Source: Microbacterium oxydans
GTDB taxonomy: Bacteria > Actinomycetota > Actinomycetes > Actinomycetales > Microbacteriaceae
Length of the DNA stretch: 64,000 bases
Direction: 5' to 3'
Assembly (NCBI RefSeq): GCF_000956525.1
Contig: NZ_JYIW01000018.1
Location: 62,001-126,000, forward strand
The notes beneath the pieces are model-generated. The model was not told where the DNA came from. It did no database searches and was given only the letters and a program-made list of their open reading frames with translations. The position numbers and the translations under genes are program-made. Of this stretch, positions 17,531-27,199 are shown piece after piece; position 1 is the stretch's first letter; every line of letters starts with the position of its first letter.

Positions 17531-19941
17531 ACTCCGTCCCGTCCGACCCCACCGCACACCTCCGTCCGCTGCTCGATCGACTGACCCTCGAACAGAAGGC
17601 CGCCCTCGTGCAGGGCGCCGACTTCTGGACCACGGTGCCGCTGCCGGAGATCGGGCTGCGTGCGCTCACGCTGTCCGACGGTCCTGCCGGCGTCCGCGGT
17701 CCGCGCTGGGACGAACGGGAGCCGTCGCTCAACCTGCCGTCAGGATCAGCGCTCGCCGCATCGTGGGACGTCGATCTCGCGCACCGCTACGGTGCGGCCG
17801 CCGCCTCGGAGGCGCGTCGCAAGGGGGTGGATGTCGTGCTCGGCCCGACCATCAACCTGCACCGTTCGCCGCTCGGCGGACGCCACTTCGAGTGCTTCAG
17901 CGAGGACCCCGAGCTCACCGCCGAGCTGGGCGCCGCCTACGTGCGAGGCATGCAGGACAACGGCGTCGCCGCCACGCCCAAGCACTACGTCGCGAACGAC
18001 TCGGAGACCGATCGCTTCACGGTCGACATCGAGGTCGACGAGCGCACGCTGCGCGAGCTGTACCTCGCGCCGTTCGAGCGCGCCGTCGAGGCGGGAGCGT
18101 GGTCGATCATGAGCGCCTACAACGCGGTCGACGGCGTCACGATGACCGAGAACGACCTGCTGGAGACACCGCTGAACAGCGAGTGGGGATTCGACGGGGT
18201 CGTCGTCAGCGACTGGACGGCGGTGCGTTCGCTCGCCGCCGTCGCCGCCGCGCAGGACCTCGCGATGCCCGGCCCCGCGCCGGCATGGGCGGATCTCGTG
18301 GACGCGGTTCGCGACGGCAGGGTGCAGGAGGCCGACATCGACCGCAAGGTGCTGCGCATCCTGCTGCTCGCCGAGCGGGTCGGCGCGCTCGACGGGACGG
18401 AGGCGATCGTGCCGGCGCCGCTGGACGGGCCGGCCTTCGCGAGGGAGGCCGCGATCGAGGGCGCAGTGCTGCTGCAGAACGACGGCGTGCTGCCGCTCGA
18501 CGCCGCTGCGACGACCAGGGTCGCGATCATCGGGCACAACGCCAGGGAGGCGCGCACGCAGGGCGGCGGCTCGGCGACGGTGCTGCCCGAGGAGGTCGTG
18601 TCGCCGCTGGACGCGATCCGAGCCGCGCTGCCTGCCGCCGACATCAGCTACGAGATCGGTGCGATCGTGCAGGACGGGGTCGCCGAGATCCCCCTGGCGA
18701 CGATCGTCAACCCGGTGACCGGCGAGCCGGGGCTGCGAGTGGCGTTCTTCGATGCGGATGGCACCGAGCTGTTCGCCGAGGACCGCCGCGCGACCGCGCT
18801 GGTCTGGTTCGGCGGGGATGCTCCGATCGGCGCGAGCCGCACGGTGGTGCTGTCGACCAGGTACACCCCGACCGAGACCGGGAGCATCGAGCTCGGGTTC
18901 GCCGGCGCGAACCCCGGCAGGCTCTTCGTCGACGGCGCTCTCGTGCTCGACGACACCCCCGTGATCGAGGGCACCGATCTCGGCGCCGCCTTCCTGAACC
19001 CGCCATCGGTGACCACGGCCGTCTCGGTCGAGGCCGGGCGCGCGATCGACATCCGCGCCGAGTTCACCAGGGAGTCGCAGGGCGCGCTCGACGGAGCGCT
19101 GAGCGTGACGCTCGGCATCGCGCCGGAGCGCACCGATCCTGAAGAGCTCATCGCCAGGGCCGTCGATGCCGCGCGCTCTGCCGAGGTCGCGATCGTGGTG
19201 GTCGGCACGAACTCGAAGGTCGAGTCGGAGGGCTACGACCGTGTGGACCTCGATCTGCCGGGACGACAGGGCGACCTGGTTCGCGCGGTCGCCGCGACGG
19301 GCACGCCGACCGTCGTGATCGTGAATGCCGGATCCCCGGTGGTGCTGCCCTGGGCCGGCGAGGTCGCCGCGATCGTGCAGGGCTATTTCGGCGGACAGGA
19401 GTTCGGACACGCGATGGCCGATGTCGTGACCGGGGCTGCGGAACCGGGCGGACGACTGCCCACCACCTGGCCCGCGGCGCTCTCCGATGTGCCGGTCGTC
19501 GATGTGACGCCGGCGGATGGCCGCCTCGTGTACGGCGAGGGCCTGCACATCGGGTACCGCGCCTGGCTGAAGGCCGCCGTCGCTCCGGCGTTCGCGTTCG
19601 GCCACGGACTCGGCTACACCTCCTGGTCGTGGGGAACCGCGCAGCGGCACGAGGACACGGTCGAGGTGACCCTGGCGAACACCGGGGCGCGCCGCGGGAA
19701 GCAGGTCGTGCAGGTGTATGCCGAGCGCGCCGACTCCTCGGTGGAACGCCCGGCCCGCTGGCTCGTCGGCTTCGCCGTGGTCCGCGCCGAACCGGGCGAG
19801 ACGGTCACCGCCGTCATCGATGTGCCGTCCAGGCGCCTCGCGCACTGGGCAGGTGACTGGGTCGTGGAGCCGGGGGAGTACACCCTGCGCGTCGGCGCAT
19901 CGGTCGATGACCTGCCGTTGTCGGTGGGGTGGCAGGCATGA
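17527..19941 (+). CDS. Glycoside hydrolase family 3 beta-glycosidase with PA14 domain
   Basis: 804 residues. N-terminal TIM barrel (1-320) with KHYVANDSE (152-160) and nucleophile Asp229 in VVVSDW; an alpha/beta sandwich follows, with a PA14 domain inserted at about 395-520 (FFDADGTELF ... GRLFVDGALVLDD), then the rest of the sandwich and a C-terminal fibronectin-like domain from about 690. No signal peptide. PA14-containing GH3 enzymes are generally beta-glucosidases or beta-xylosidases with restricted substrate entry. It overlaps both neighbours by 3-4 bases, placing it firmly in the importer operon. Confidence 0.93.
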   Translation: MNSVPSDPTAHLRPLLDRLTLEQKAALVQGADFWTTVPLPEIGLRALTLSDGPAGVRGPRWDEREPSLNLPSGSALAASWDVDLAHRYGAAAASEARRKGVDVVLGPTINLHRSPLGGRHFECFSEDPELTAELGAAYVRGMQDNGVAATPKHYVANDSETDRFTVDIEVDERTLRELYLAPFERAVEAGAWSIMSAYNAVDGVTMTENDLLETPLNSEWGFDGVVVSDWTAVRSLAAVAAAQDLAMPGPAPAWADLVDAVRDGRVQEADIDRKVLRILLLAERVGALDGTEAIVPAPLDGPAFAREAAIEGAVLLQNDGVLPLDAAATTRVAIIGHNAREARTQGGGSATVLPEEVVSPLDAIRAALPAADISYEIGAIVQDGVAEIPLATIVNPVTGEPGLRVAFFDADGTELFAEDRRATALVWFGGDAPIGASRTVVLSTRYTPTETGSIELGFAGANPGRLFVDGALVLDDTPVIEGTDLGAAFLNPPSVTTAVSVEAGRAIDIRAEFTRESQGALDGALSVTLGIAPERTDPEELIARAVDAARSAEVAIVVVGTNSKVESEGYDRVDLDLPGRQGDLVRAVAATGTPTVVIVNAGSPVVLPWAGEVAAIVQGYFGGQEFGHAMADVVTGAAEPGGRLPTTWPAALSDVPVVDVTPADGRLVYGEGLHIGYRAWLKAAVAPAFAFGHGLGYTSWSWGTAQRHEDTVEVTLANTGARRGKQVVQVYAERADSSVERPARWLVGFAVVRAEPGETVTAVIDVPSRRLAHWAGDWVVEPGEYTLRVGASVDDLPLSVGWQA

Positions 19942-21077
19942 CCGCGCCGGCGAGCCTGACCGGCGCGCTGCACGGGCGAGCGAGCGAGCGGCTCACGTCG
20001 GTGGTCGAGCGCCTGGAGCGCGAGCTCGAGGCAGACCCCGATCTGTCGTTCCAGGTCGCGGCCTACCGGCACGGCGCACTCGTGCTCGACGCGTGGGGCG
20101 GACCCCATCTCGACGAGCAGTCGCTGACGGTGCCGTACTCCGTCACGAAGAACGTGATCGGGGTGGCCGTCGGCCTGCTCGTGCAGCGCGGTGAGCTGGA
20201 CCTCGATGCGCCGGTCGCGCAGTACTGGCCGGAGTTCGCGGCGAAGGGCAAGGACGCGGTGACGGTGCGTCAGCTCCTGTCGCACCAGGCGGGGCTCCCG
20301 CAGGCCGCGCCGGGGCTCACCTGGGACGAGCTGCTCGACCATCACGCCGCAGCTGCGCGGCTCGCTGACACCCGACCGTTCTGGTATCCGGGCAGCGCCT
20401 TCGGCTATCACGCGATCACGATCGGCAACCTCGCCGACGAGCTCGTGTTCCGGGCGACGGGGCGCACGCTCCACGAGGTCTACGAGCACGATATCCGTGC
20501 ACCGCACGACATCGACTTCTTCCTCGGGCTCCCCGCCGAGCACGAGGCGAGGCTGGTCCCGCTGCTGCCGATGACCGCGCCGCCGGCCGACACCCTGCAC
20601 GCTTCCACGCCCACCTCGGCGCTCGGGCCGGTGGTCTTCGCCATGGGCGGCGACGTCGACCTGGCGCTCTCGCCGCGAAGCTGGCGCTACGGTCACCCGG
20701 CCGGGTCGGGGACCGGCACCGCTCGGGGCATCGCCAGGTTGCTCGCCGTCGCGGTCACCGGTGTCGACGGCGGCCGACCGCTGCTCTGGACCGACACCGT
20801 CGAGCAGGTCGGACAGCAGCAGATCCGAGGGTACGACGAAGTGCTGCACCAGCAGGATCGTGCCCACGCGATCGTCTTCCAGAAGCCGTCGCAGCAGCTC
20901 GCGTTCGGCGGACCGAGGTCGTTCGGCCATGACGGCGCGATGGGCGCCCTCGCCTGCGTCGACCCCGACAACGGCGTCGCATTCGCCTGGACGATCGCTC
21001 GCGGTCCCTGGCCGGGCGGCGCCGATCCTCGAGCCGTCGCCGCAGCACGCGACATCGGCGTCATCCTCTCCTCCTGA
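19938..21077 (+). CDS. Serine hydrolase of the beta-lactamase/esterase family
   Basis: 379 residues. Penicillin-binding-protein-like fold: active-site SxxK as Ser68-Val-Thr-Lys71 in VPYSVTKNV, followed by ELDLDAPVAQYWPEF and LLSHQAGLP, both typical of the class C beta-lactamase/EstB esterase group. No signal peptide, which argues against an antibiotic or cell-wall role and for an intracellular esterase. ATG at 19938 overlaps the GH3 stop (ATGA), so it belongs to the glycan operon, where it could remove acyl groups (acetyl, feruloyl or similar) from imported oligosaccharides. That substrate is inference. Confidence 0.88.
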   Translation: MTAPASLTGALHGRASERLTSVVERLERELEADPDLSFQVAAYRHGALVLDAWGGPHLDEQSLTVPYSVTKNVIGVAVGLLVQRGELDLDAPVAQYWPEFAAKGKDAVTVRQLLSHQAGLPQAAPGLTWDELLDHHAAAARLADTRPFWYPGSAFGYHAITIGNLADELVFRATGRTLHEVYEHDIRAPHDIDFFLGLPAEHEARLVPLLPMTAPPADTLHASTPTSALGPVVFAMGGDVDLALSPRSWRYGHPAGSGTGTARGIARLLAVAVTGVDGGRPLLWTDTVEQVGQQQIRGYDEVLHQQDRAHAIVFQKPSQQLAFGGPRSFGHDGAMGALACVDPDNGVAFAWTIARGPWPGGADPRAVAAARDIGVILSS

Positions 21078-21099
21078 CCTCACGATCGGAACCTGCTCC

Positions 21100-22614
21100 A
21101 TGACCACGCTGTACAACCCGCTCCTCAACGGCTTCCACCCCGACCCCTCGGTCGTGCGGGTGGGTGATGAGTGGTTCCTGGCGACCTCCACGTTCGAGTA
21201 CCTCCCCGGCATCCCGATCCATCGCTCGCGCGACTTCGAGACCTGGGAGCTCATCGGGCACGTGGCCACGCGTCCTGGTCAGCTCGCGGTGGAAGGCGTC
21301 CCGACCGCCGGCGGCGCGTGGGCGCCGACCATCCGGTACCGCGACGGCGTGTTCCACCTCGTCATCACCGACGCGATGGGGCGGGGGATGCTGCACTTCA
21401 CCGCGACGGATGCCGCTGGGCCGTGGAGCGACGGAGACCTCATCCTGCAGCAGGACGGCTCTGGGTCGATCGACGGCATCGATCCGGACATCGCGTGGGG
21501 CGACGACGGCACGGTGTACATCACGTTCTCGGGCCTGATCCTCGGTGGCGACGGTGCCGGGCAGCACCTCGGCATCCAGCAGGTCCGGGTCGACCTCGAC
21601 CGGCACATCGCGCTCGAAGAGCCGCGGTCGGTCTGGTCGGGCACTGGCGGGCAGTTCCCCGAAGCCCCGCACCTGTACGCGGTCGACGGACGCTGGTACC
21701 TCATGATCGCGGAGGGCGGCACCGAGCGCGGTCACGGCATCTCGATCGCACGCGGCGACTCGCCGGATGGCCCGTTCGAGACGGCGCCGCAGAACCCGCT
21801 GGTCTCGGCGAGGTCGACGATCCGGCCGGTCCAGAACACGGGCCACGGCGATCTCGTGATCGGTCCGGACGGCGACTGGCTGTGCGTGCTGCTGGGTGTG
21901 CGTCCGCGGAGCATGACGCGTGCGTTCTCCGCCCTCGGGCGCGAGACCTTCGTGACGACCGTGCGCTGGGAGGCGGACGGATGGCCGGCCATCGATCCCG
22001 TGCTGCTGAACGCGCGACCCGGAACGCGCGTCGACATCGACTTCTCGACGCAGCGTGCGCTGGACGGCGAGTGGATCGCCGTGCGGACCACGCCCGAACC
22101 GGTCGCCGACCTCACCTCGCGAGCCGATGCCCTCGTGCTGCACGGCGATGGGCGCACGCTCGACGATCCGCATCCGACCTTCCTCGGTCGTCGTCAGGAG
22201 CACCTCACGAACTCGGTCACCGTCACGATCGATGTGAGCGCGGGCGTCGGCGGTCTCGCCGTGCGCTACGACGAGCGCTTCCACGTCGAGGTCGAGGCAG
22301 GTGCCGGCCGGGTGGTCGCGCGCGCCGTGGTCGCCGACCTCGTGCAGGAGTGGACGGTGCCGCTGGCCTCAGACGTGCTCGAACTGCACATCGACTCCCG
22401 GCGGCCCGCCGGCGGCAGCGGCTTCGTGCGAACCTCCGACGAGTTCCACCTCGGCATCACGGTCGACGGCGAACGGTCGGAGCTCGCGACGGTCGACGGA
22501 CGGTTCCTGTCGTCGGAGACCACCGAATCGTTCACCGGCCGGGTGATCGGCCTGTACGCGGTGACCGGCGATGTCGTCGTCACCCGTTGGACCGCGGAAG
22601 GCGACGACGAATGA
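21100..22614 (+). CDS. Glycoside hydrolase family 43 (beta-xylosidase/arabinofuranosidase type)
   Basis: 504 residues. Five-bladed propeller with the expected catalytic trio: Asp15 (GFHPDPS), Asp128 (GIDPD) and Glu188 (FPEAPHLY). The C-terminal third (from about 320) is a beta-sandwich as in XynB-type beta-xylosidases. No signal peptide. Expected to release xylose or arabinose from non-reducing ends of short oligosaccharides. It starts 22 bases after the serine hydrolase gene and overlaps the GH78 gene by 4 bases. Confidence 0.93.
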   Translation: MTTLYNPLLNGFHPDPSVVRVGDEWFLATSTFEYLPGIPIHRSRDFETWELIGHVATRPGQLAVEGVPTAGGAWAPTIRYRDGVFHLVITDAMGRGMLHFTATDAAGPWSDGDLILQQDGSGSIDGIDPDIAWGDDGTVYITFSGLILGGDGAGQHLGIQQVRVDLDRHIALEEPRSVWSGTGGQFPEAPHLYAVDGRWYLMIAEGGTERGHGISIARGDSPDGPFETAPQNPLVSARSTIRPVQNTGHGDLVIGPDGDWLCVLLGVRPRSMTRAFSALGRETFVTTVRWEADGWPAIDPVLLNARPGTRVDIDFSTQRALDGEWIAVRTTPEPVADLTSRADALVLHGDGRTLDDPHPTFLGRRQEHLTNSVTVTIDVSAGVGGLAVRYDERFHVEVEAGAGRVVARAVVADLVQEWTVPLASDVLELHIDSRRPAGGSGFVRTSDEFHLGITVDGERSELATVDGRFLSSETTESFTGRVIGLYAVTGDVVVTRWTAEGDDE

Positions 22615-25394
22615 CCGGGCACGCGCGCATCGCGACACTCAGGGCAGAGCTGCGGGACGACACCTCGTTCGTCGCGACGCCGACACCCCGGGTGAGTTGG
22701 ACGGTCGTCGCCGAGGAAAACGGCTGGATGCAGGCATCCGCCGAGCTCTCCGACGGGAACCGGAGCATCACGATCGAGGATGCCGAGAGCGTGCTGGTGG
22801 CCTGGCCGTTCGAGCCGTTGGTGCCAGGGGAGATCAGGAGCGTTCGCGTGCGCGCGCAGTCCGTCGGCGGTGCACGCACGGACTGGAGCGAGCCGCTCGC
22901 AGTCGAGGCAGGGTTCCTCGCGGCGGGGGAGTGGATCGCGCTGCCGATCGGTCTCGCCACGCCCGAGCGCGAGGCGCAGCCGGCTGTCGTGCGCACGGCC
23001 TTCACGATCGACCGTCCGGTCGAGCGCGCGCTGCTGTTCTGGACCGCGCTGGGCGTCGCGGAGCCCGCGATCAACGGGACGGCCGTCTCGGACGACGTGC
23101 TCGCACCGGGATGGACCGCCTATCGCGACCGACTCGTGCACGAGACCGTCGACGTCACCGCCCTCCTGCACGAGGGCGACAACCTGCTGAGCGCAGAGAT
23201 CGCCGGCGCCTGGTACACCGAGAAGTACGGGTTCTACACGTTCACGAACCGGCTCTACGGCACGCAGCCGTCCTTGCTCGCGCAGCTGCGGGTCGTGTAC
23301 ACCGATGGCAGCACCGAGACGCTGGCGGCGACCGGAGACGGCTGGGAGGCCGCCGGTGACGGACCGGTCGTCGACAGCGGCGTCTACCCCGGCGAGCACC
23401 AGGACCTGCGGAAGACGGCGTCAGCATGGTCGCCGGCCAGGGTCGGCGCCGCAGCACTGCCGGGCTACGAGCACATCCCGGTACCGGAGGCGCGCATCGC
23501 GCCCCCGGTCCGGCGGACGATGACCCTGCCCGTCGCGGCCGTGCTCGACACGCCATCCGGCGGTCGCATCCTCGACTTCGGCCAGAACCTCGTCGGGCGC
23601 CTGCGGATCCGTGCGCGCGGCGCAGCAGGGTCGCGGCTCGTCGTGCGTCACGCCGAGGTGCTGGAGGACGGCGAGCTCTCGCTGCGTCCGCTCCGCAATG
23701 CCGCGGCGACCGCGACGTTCGATCTCTCCGGCTCGGACGACGTGCTCGAATCGCGGTTCTCCTTCTACGGCTTCCGCTACGCGCAGCTGACCGGCATCGA
23801 CGTGTCGCCGGACGACGTCGAAGCCGTGGTGCTGCACACCGACATGACGCGCACCGGGTGGTTCGAGGCATCCGATCCGCTGCTCGACCGCCTGCATGAG
23901 AACGTGCTCTGGGGCATGCGGGGCAACTTCCTCTCGATCCCCACCGACTGCCCCCAGCGCGACGAGCGGCTGGGGTGGACGGGTGACATCCAGGTCTTCA
24001 CGCCGACCGCGAGCTTCCTCTACGACTGCAATGCCTTCCTCACCTCCTGGCTGCGTGATCTGCGCGTCGAGCAGGCCCGCGCCGGCGGTGCCGTGCCGCT
24101 CGTCGTGCCGGCAGCGCTGCCGAACTTCGGGGCCACGGACGGCGCGACGCCCGCCGCGTGGGGAGACGCGGCGACCGTCGTGCCCACCGTGCTGTTCGAA
24201 CGCTTCGGCGACGTCTCCGTGCTCGCCGCGCAGTACGGCAGCATGCGCGCGTGGGTCGACACCGTGCTGCGTGACGCGGGGGACGACGGTCTGTGGGCTG
24301 GACGGATGCAGCTGGGGGACTGGCTCGACCCTGCGGCGCCGGCCGACAAGCCCGGTGCGGCGAGGGTCGACTCGGACATCGTCGCGAGCGCCTATCTCGC
24401 CCGATCGCTGCGCCAGGTCGCGGATGCCGCGGCGCTGCTCGGTCACGCCGACGACGCGGCGCGCTACGCCGCACTCGCTGAACGCACCCGTGCCGCATTC
24501 GTGGCCGAGTACATCACCCCCTCCGGGCGCATGATGAGCGACGCCGTCACCGCCTACGCGCTGGCGCTGGAGTTCGATCTGGCGACGGACGAACCTCAGC
24601 GACAGGCGCTCGGCGATCGGCTCGCCGCACTCGTGCGCGAAGGGGGCTATCGCATCGCGACGGGCTTCGTCGGCACGCCGCTGGTCGCCGATGCGCTCAC
24701 GAACGCAGGACACCTCGATGCGGCCGAACGGCTGCTGCTGCAGACCGAGTGCCCGTCGTGGCTCTATCCGGTGACGCAGGGAGCGACGACCGTCTGGGAG
24801 CGATGGGATTCGCTCCTGCCGGACGGTTCGGTGAACCCGGGCGAGATGACCTCGTTCAACCACTACGCGCTCGGCGCGGTCGCCGACTGGCTGCACCGCA
24901 CCGTCGCAGGGCTCGCCCCCGCCGCAGCGGGGTACCGACGCCTGCGTATCGCGCCTCGACCCCTGACCGCGCTCAGCCATGCCTCGGCGCGGCACGAGAC
25001 GCCGTACGGCACGGCATCCGTCTCGTGGCGCCGCGACGGCGGGGAGATCGTCGTGAGCGCCGTCGTGCCGCCGAACACCACGGCCGAGGTCTCGGTCCCC
25101 GGCGCCCCGGAGCATGTCGGTGCCGGCACGCACGACTGGCGGTACCAGGCGCCGGGCGAGGCGGTCCGACCGGCACTGCCCGGCCTCGCCGCCTCGCTCG
25201 CAGCCGTGATCGACGACCCTCGCGCGTACCGTGCTCTGTTCGACACGCTCGCCGAGGTGTCGCCCGACCGCGTCGACGCCGTCCGCGCCGACACCGTGTG
25301 GGGGGTCGGTCGCCCGCTCTCCACCGCACTCATGTTCACCCCTCCGGAGCTGCTCGCCCGCGTGGACGACGCCATCCGCACCGCCACCTCCTGA
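22611..25394 (+). CDS. Alpha-L-rhamnosidase, glycoside hydrolase family 78
   Basis: 927 residues. Beta-sandwich domains occupy the first 400 residues, then the (alpha/alpha)6 barrel with the family signature PTDCPQRDERLGWTGD (444-459; Glu452 is the likely general acid), GATTVWERWDS and SFNHYALGAVADW, and a C-terminal beta domain. Removes terminal alpha-L-rhamnose from plant glycosides (flavonoids, saponins) or pectic rhamnogalacturonan fragments. No signal peptide, so it acts after import. ATG at 22611 overlaps the GH43 stop. This is the gene that most narrows the substrate of the locus to something rhamnose-containing. Confidence 0.93.
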   Translation: MTGHARIATLRAELRDDTSFVATPTPRVSWTVVAEENGWMQASAELSDGNRSITIEDAESVLVAWPFEPLVPGEIRSVRVRAQSVGGARTDWSEPLAVEAGFLAAGEWIALPIGLATPEREAQPAVVRTAFTIDRPVERALLFWTALGVAEPAINGTAVSDDVLAPGWTAYRDRLVHETVDVTALLHEGDNLLSAEIAGAWYTEKYGFYTFTNRLYGTQPSLLAQLRVVYTDGSTETLAATGDGWEAAGDGPVVDSGVYPGEHQDLRKTASAWSPARVGAAALPGYEHIPVPEARIAPPVRRTMTLPVAAVLDTPSGGRILDFGQNLVGRLRIRARGAAGSRLVVRHAEVLEDGELSLRPLRNAAATATFDLSGSDDVLESRFSFYGFRYAQLTGIDVSPDDVEAVVLHTDMTRTGWFEASDPLLDRLHENVLWGMRGNFLSIPTDCPQRDERLGWTGDIQVFTPTASFLYDCNAFLTSWLRDLRVEQARAGGAVPLVVPAALPNFGATDGATPAAWGDAATVVPTVLFERFGDVSVLAAQYGSMRAWVDTVLRDAGDDGLWAGRMQLGDWLDPAAPADKPGAARVDSDIVASAYLARSLRQVADAAALLGHADDAARYAALAERTRAAFVAEYITPSGRMMSDAVTAYALALEFDLATDEPQRQALGDRLAALVREGGYRIATGFVGTPLVADALTNAGHLDAAERLLLQTECPSWLYPVTQGATTVWERWDSLLPDGSVNPGEMTSFNHYALGAVADWLHRTVAGLAPAAAGYRRLRIAPRPLTALSHASARHETPYGTASVSWRRDGGEIVVSAVVPPNTTAEVSVPGAPEHVGAGTHDWRYQAPGEAVRPALPGLAASLAAVIDDPRAYRALFDTLAEVSPDRVDAVRADTVWGVGRPLSTALMFTPPELLARVDDAIRTATS

Positions 25395-25408
25395 ACGGAA
25401 GGAACCCC

Positions 25409-27199
25409 ATGTTCGACCGACGCTCCACCTTCGGCGAGGCCCTCGACAACCCTGGCGCCCGAGCGGTGCTGGAACGCCTCATGCCCGGGATCGCCGCATC
25501 GCCGATGGCAGTCCAGTTCCGCGACGGACGCCTCGGCGCCCTCATCGCCCTGGTGCCGTCACTCGACGCGCAGGAAGCCCGCGATCTGCTCTGGGCGGAG
25601 CTCGCCGAGATCGGCGACGACGTGGAGCGCGCCCCGTATGCGCCCGCGATCGATGCCGACCCGACGTTCGAGGGATCCGACGTCGAGCGGGCCTCGGCGG
25701 CGCTGACGCTGTCGGGATCCGTATCGCGGTGGGATCCGCTCGAGATCCGTCTCGACGGACCGGCGCACGGCAATCCGTTCGTCGACGTCGAGCTCGACGC
25801 GGTGTTCACGCGCAACGGTGAGGAGGTGCGGGTGGGCGGCTTCTACGACGGAGGCGGCAGGTACATCATCCGGGCGCTGGCGGATGCCGAGGGCGACTGG
25901 ACCTTCGTGACGCGCTCGACCGCTCGCTCACTCGACGGCATCACCGGCACCGTCACGGTCACCCCGCCGGCCGAGGGGGCGCACGGACCGGTGCGGGTCG
26001 AGGGCTTCCATTTCCGGCATGCGGACGGCACCCGTCATCGTCCGCTCGGCACGACTGCGTACGCGTGGACGCATCAGCCCGACGAGTTGCAGGAGCAGAC
26101 CCTCGCGACGCTCGCCGAGGCGCCGTTCTCGAAGCTCCGCATGTGCGTGTTCCCGAAGTCGTACCTGTACAACGCCGACGAGCCGGCGGACTTCCCGTTC
26201 CCCGGTTCGCTGGCCGATGGCTTCGATCTCGAGCGCTTCGATCCCGAGCACTTCCGCCGGCTGGAGGAGCGGATCGTGCAGCTGGCCGGTCTCGGCATCC
26301 AGGCCGACCTCATCCTGTTCCACGCCTACGACCGCTGGGGCTTCGCAGACCTCGGTCCGGCCGTCGATGAGCGCTACCTGCGCTACGTGGTGCGCAGGCT
26401 GTCGGGCTTCGCGAACGTGTGGTGGTCGATGGCGAACGAGTACGACCTGCTCTGGGCGAAGGACACGGCGGACTGGGAACGGCTCGCGGCCGTCGTCGGC
26501 GAGGAGGATGCCTTCGGGCACCTCAACTCGATCCACAACTGCCGTCCGTTCTACGACTACTCCGCGCCCTGGATCACGCACGTCAGCATCCAGCGCGTCG
26601 ACGTGTATCGCACCGCGGAGAACACCGACGACTGGCGCGAGCGCTGGGGCAAGCCGATCGTGATCGACGAGTGCGCGTACGAGGGCGACATCGATCAGGG
26701 GTGGGGCAACATCACCGGCGAGGAGATGGTGCGGCGGTTCTGGGAGGGCGCCGTCCGCGGCGGCTACGTCGGGCATGGAGAGACCTACCTGCCGTCCGCG
26801 CTCGGGCGCGACGACGAGATCCTGTGGTGGTCGAAGGGCGGCGAGCTGCACGGCACATCGCCCGACCGCATCGGGTTCCTCGAACAGCTGCTCGCCGAGG
26901 CGCCGGAAGGCGTGTGGGAGCCGCTGCCCGGTGACTGGGACGTGCCATGGGGCGGCGTCGCCGGGCAGGTGCGCATCGGGTACTTCGGGTTCAACCGGCC
27001 GAGGTTCCGCAACGTCGTGCTCGACGAGGGGACCTGGGCGATCGACGTGATCGACACCTGGAACATGACCGTCGAACGGGTCCAGGGGGAGCATCCTGCA
27101 GGGCCTGTCCGGATCGAGCTCCCAGGGCGTCAGTTCATGGCGGTGCGGGTCACCCGGATCGACGGGGCCGGGGAACAGGGGAAGGACGGCGACGCATGA
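25409..27199 (+). CDS. DUF5060/DUF5605 TIM-barrel glycoside hydrolase
   Basis: 596 residues. An N-terminal beta domain (DUF5060-like, about 90-195, with NPFVDVELDAVFTRNG) precedes a DUF4038-like TIM barrel entered by TTAYAWTHQ, and a C-terminal DUF5605-type beta domain (GYFGFNRPRFRNVVLDEGTW). Two glutamates sit where clan A retaining enzymes carry them: Glu344 in MANEYD and Glu421 in VIDECAY. Related enzymes remove apiose or other branched sugars from pectin, but specificity here is unknown. GGAAGGAA precedes the ATG. It follows GH78 by 14 bases and overlaps the SDR gene. Confidence 0.85.
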   Translation: MFDRRSTFGEALDNPGARAVLERLMPGIAASPMAVQFRDGRLGALIALVPSLDAQEARDLLWAELAEIGDDVERAPYAPAIDADPTFEGSDVERASAALTLSGSVSRWDPLEIRLDGPAHGNPFVDVELDAVFTRNGEEVRVGGFYDGGGRYIIRALADAEGDWTFVTRSTARSLDGITGTVTVTPPAEGAHGPVRVEGFHFRHADGTRHRPLGTTAYAWTHQPDELQEQTLATLAEAPFSKLRMCVFPKSYLYNADEPADFPFPGSLADGFDLERFDPEHFRRLEERIVQLAGLGIQADLILFHAYDRWGFADLGPAVDERYLRYVVRRLSGFANVWWSMANEYDLLWAKDTADWERLAAVVGEEDAFGHLNSIHNCRPFYDYSAPWITHVSIQRVDVYRTAENTDDWRERWGKPIVIDECAYEGDIDQGWGNITGEEMVRRFWEGAVRGGYVGHGETYLPSALGRDDEILWWSKGGELHGTSPDRIGFLEQLLAEAPEGVWEPLPGDWDVPWGGVAGQVRIGYFGFNRPRFRNVVLDEGTWAIDVIDTWNMTVERVQGEHPAGPVRIELPGRQFMAVRVTRIDGAGEQGKDGDA

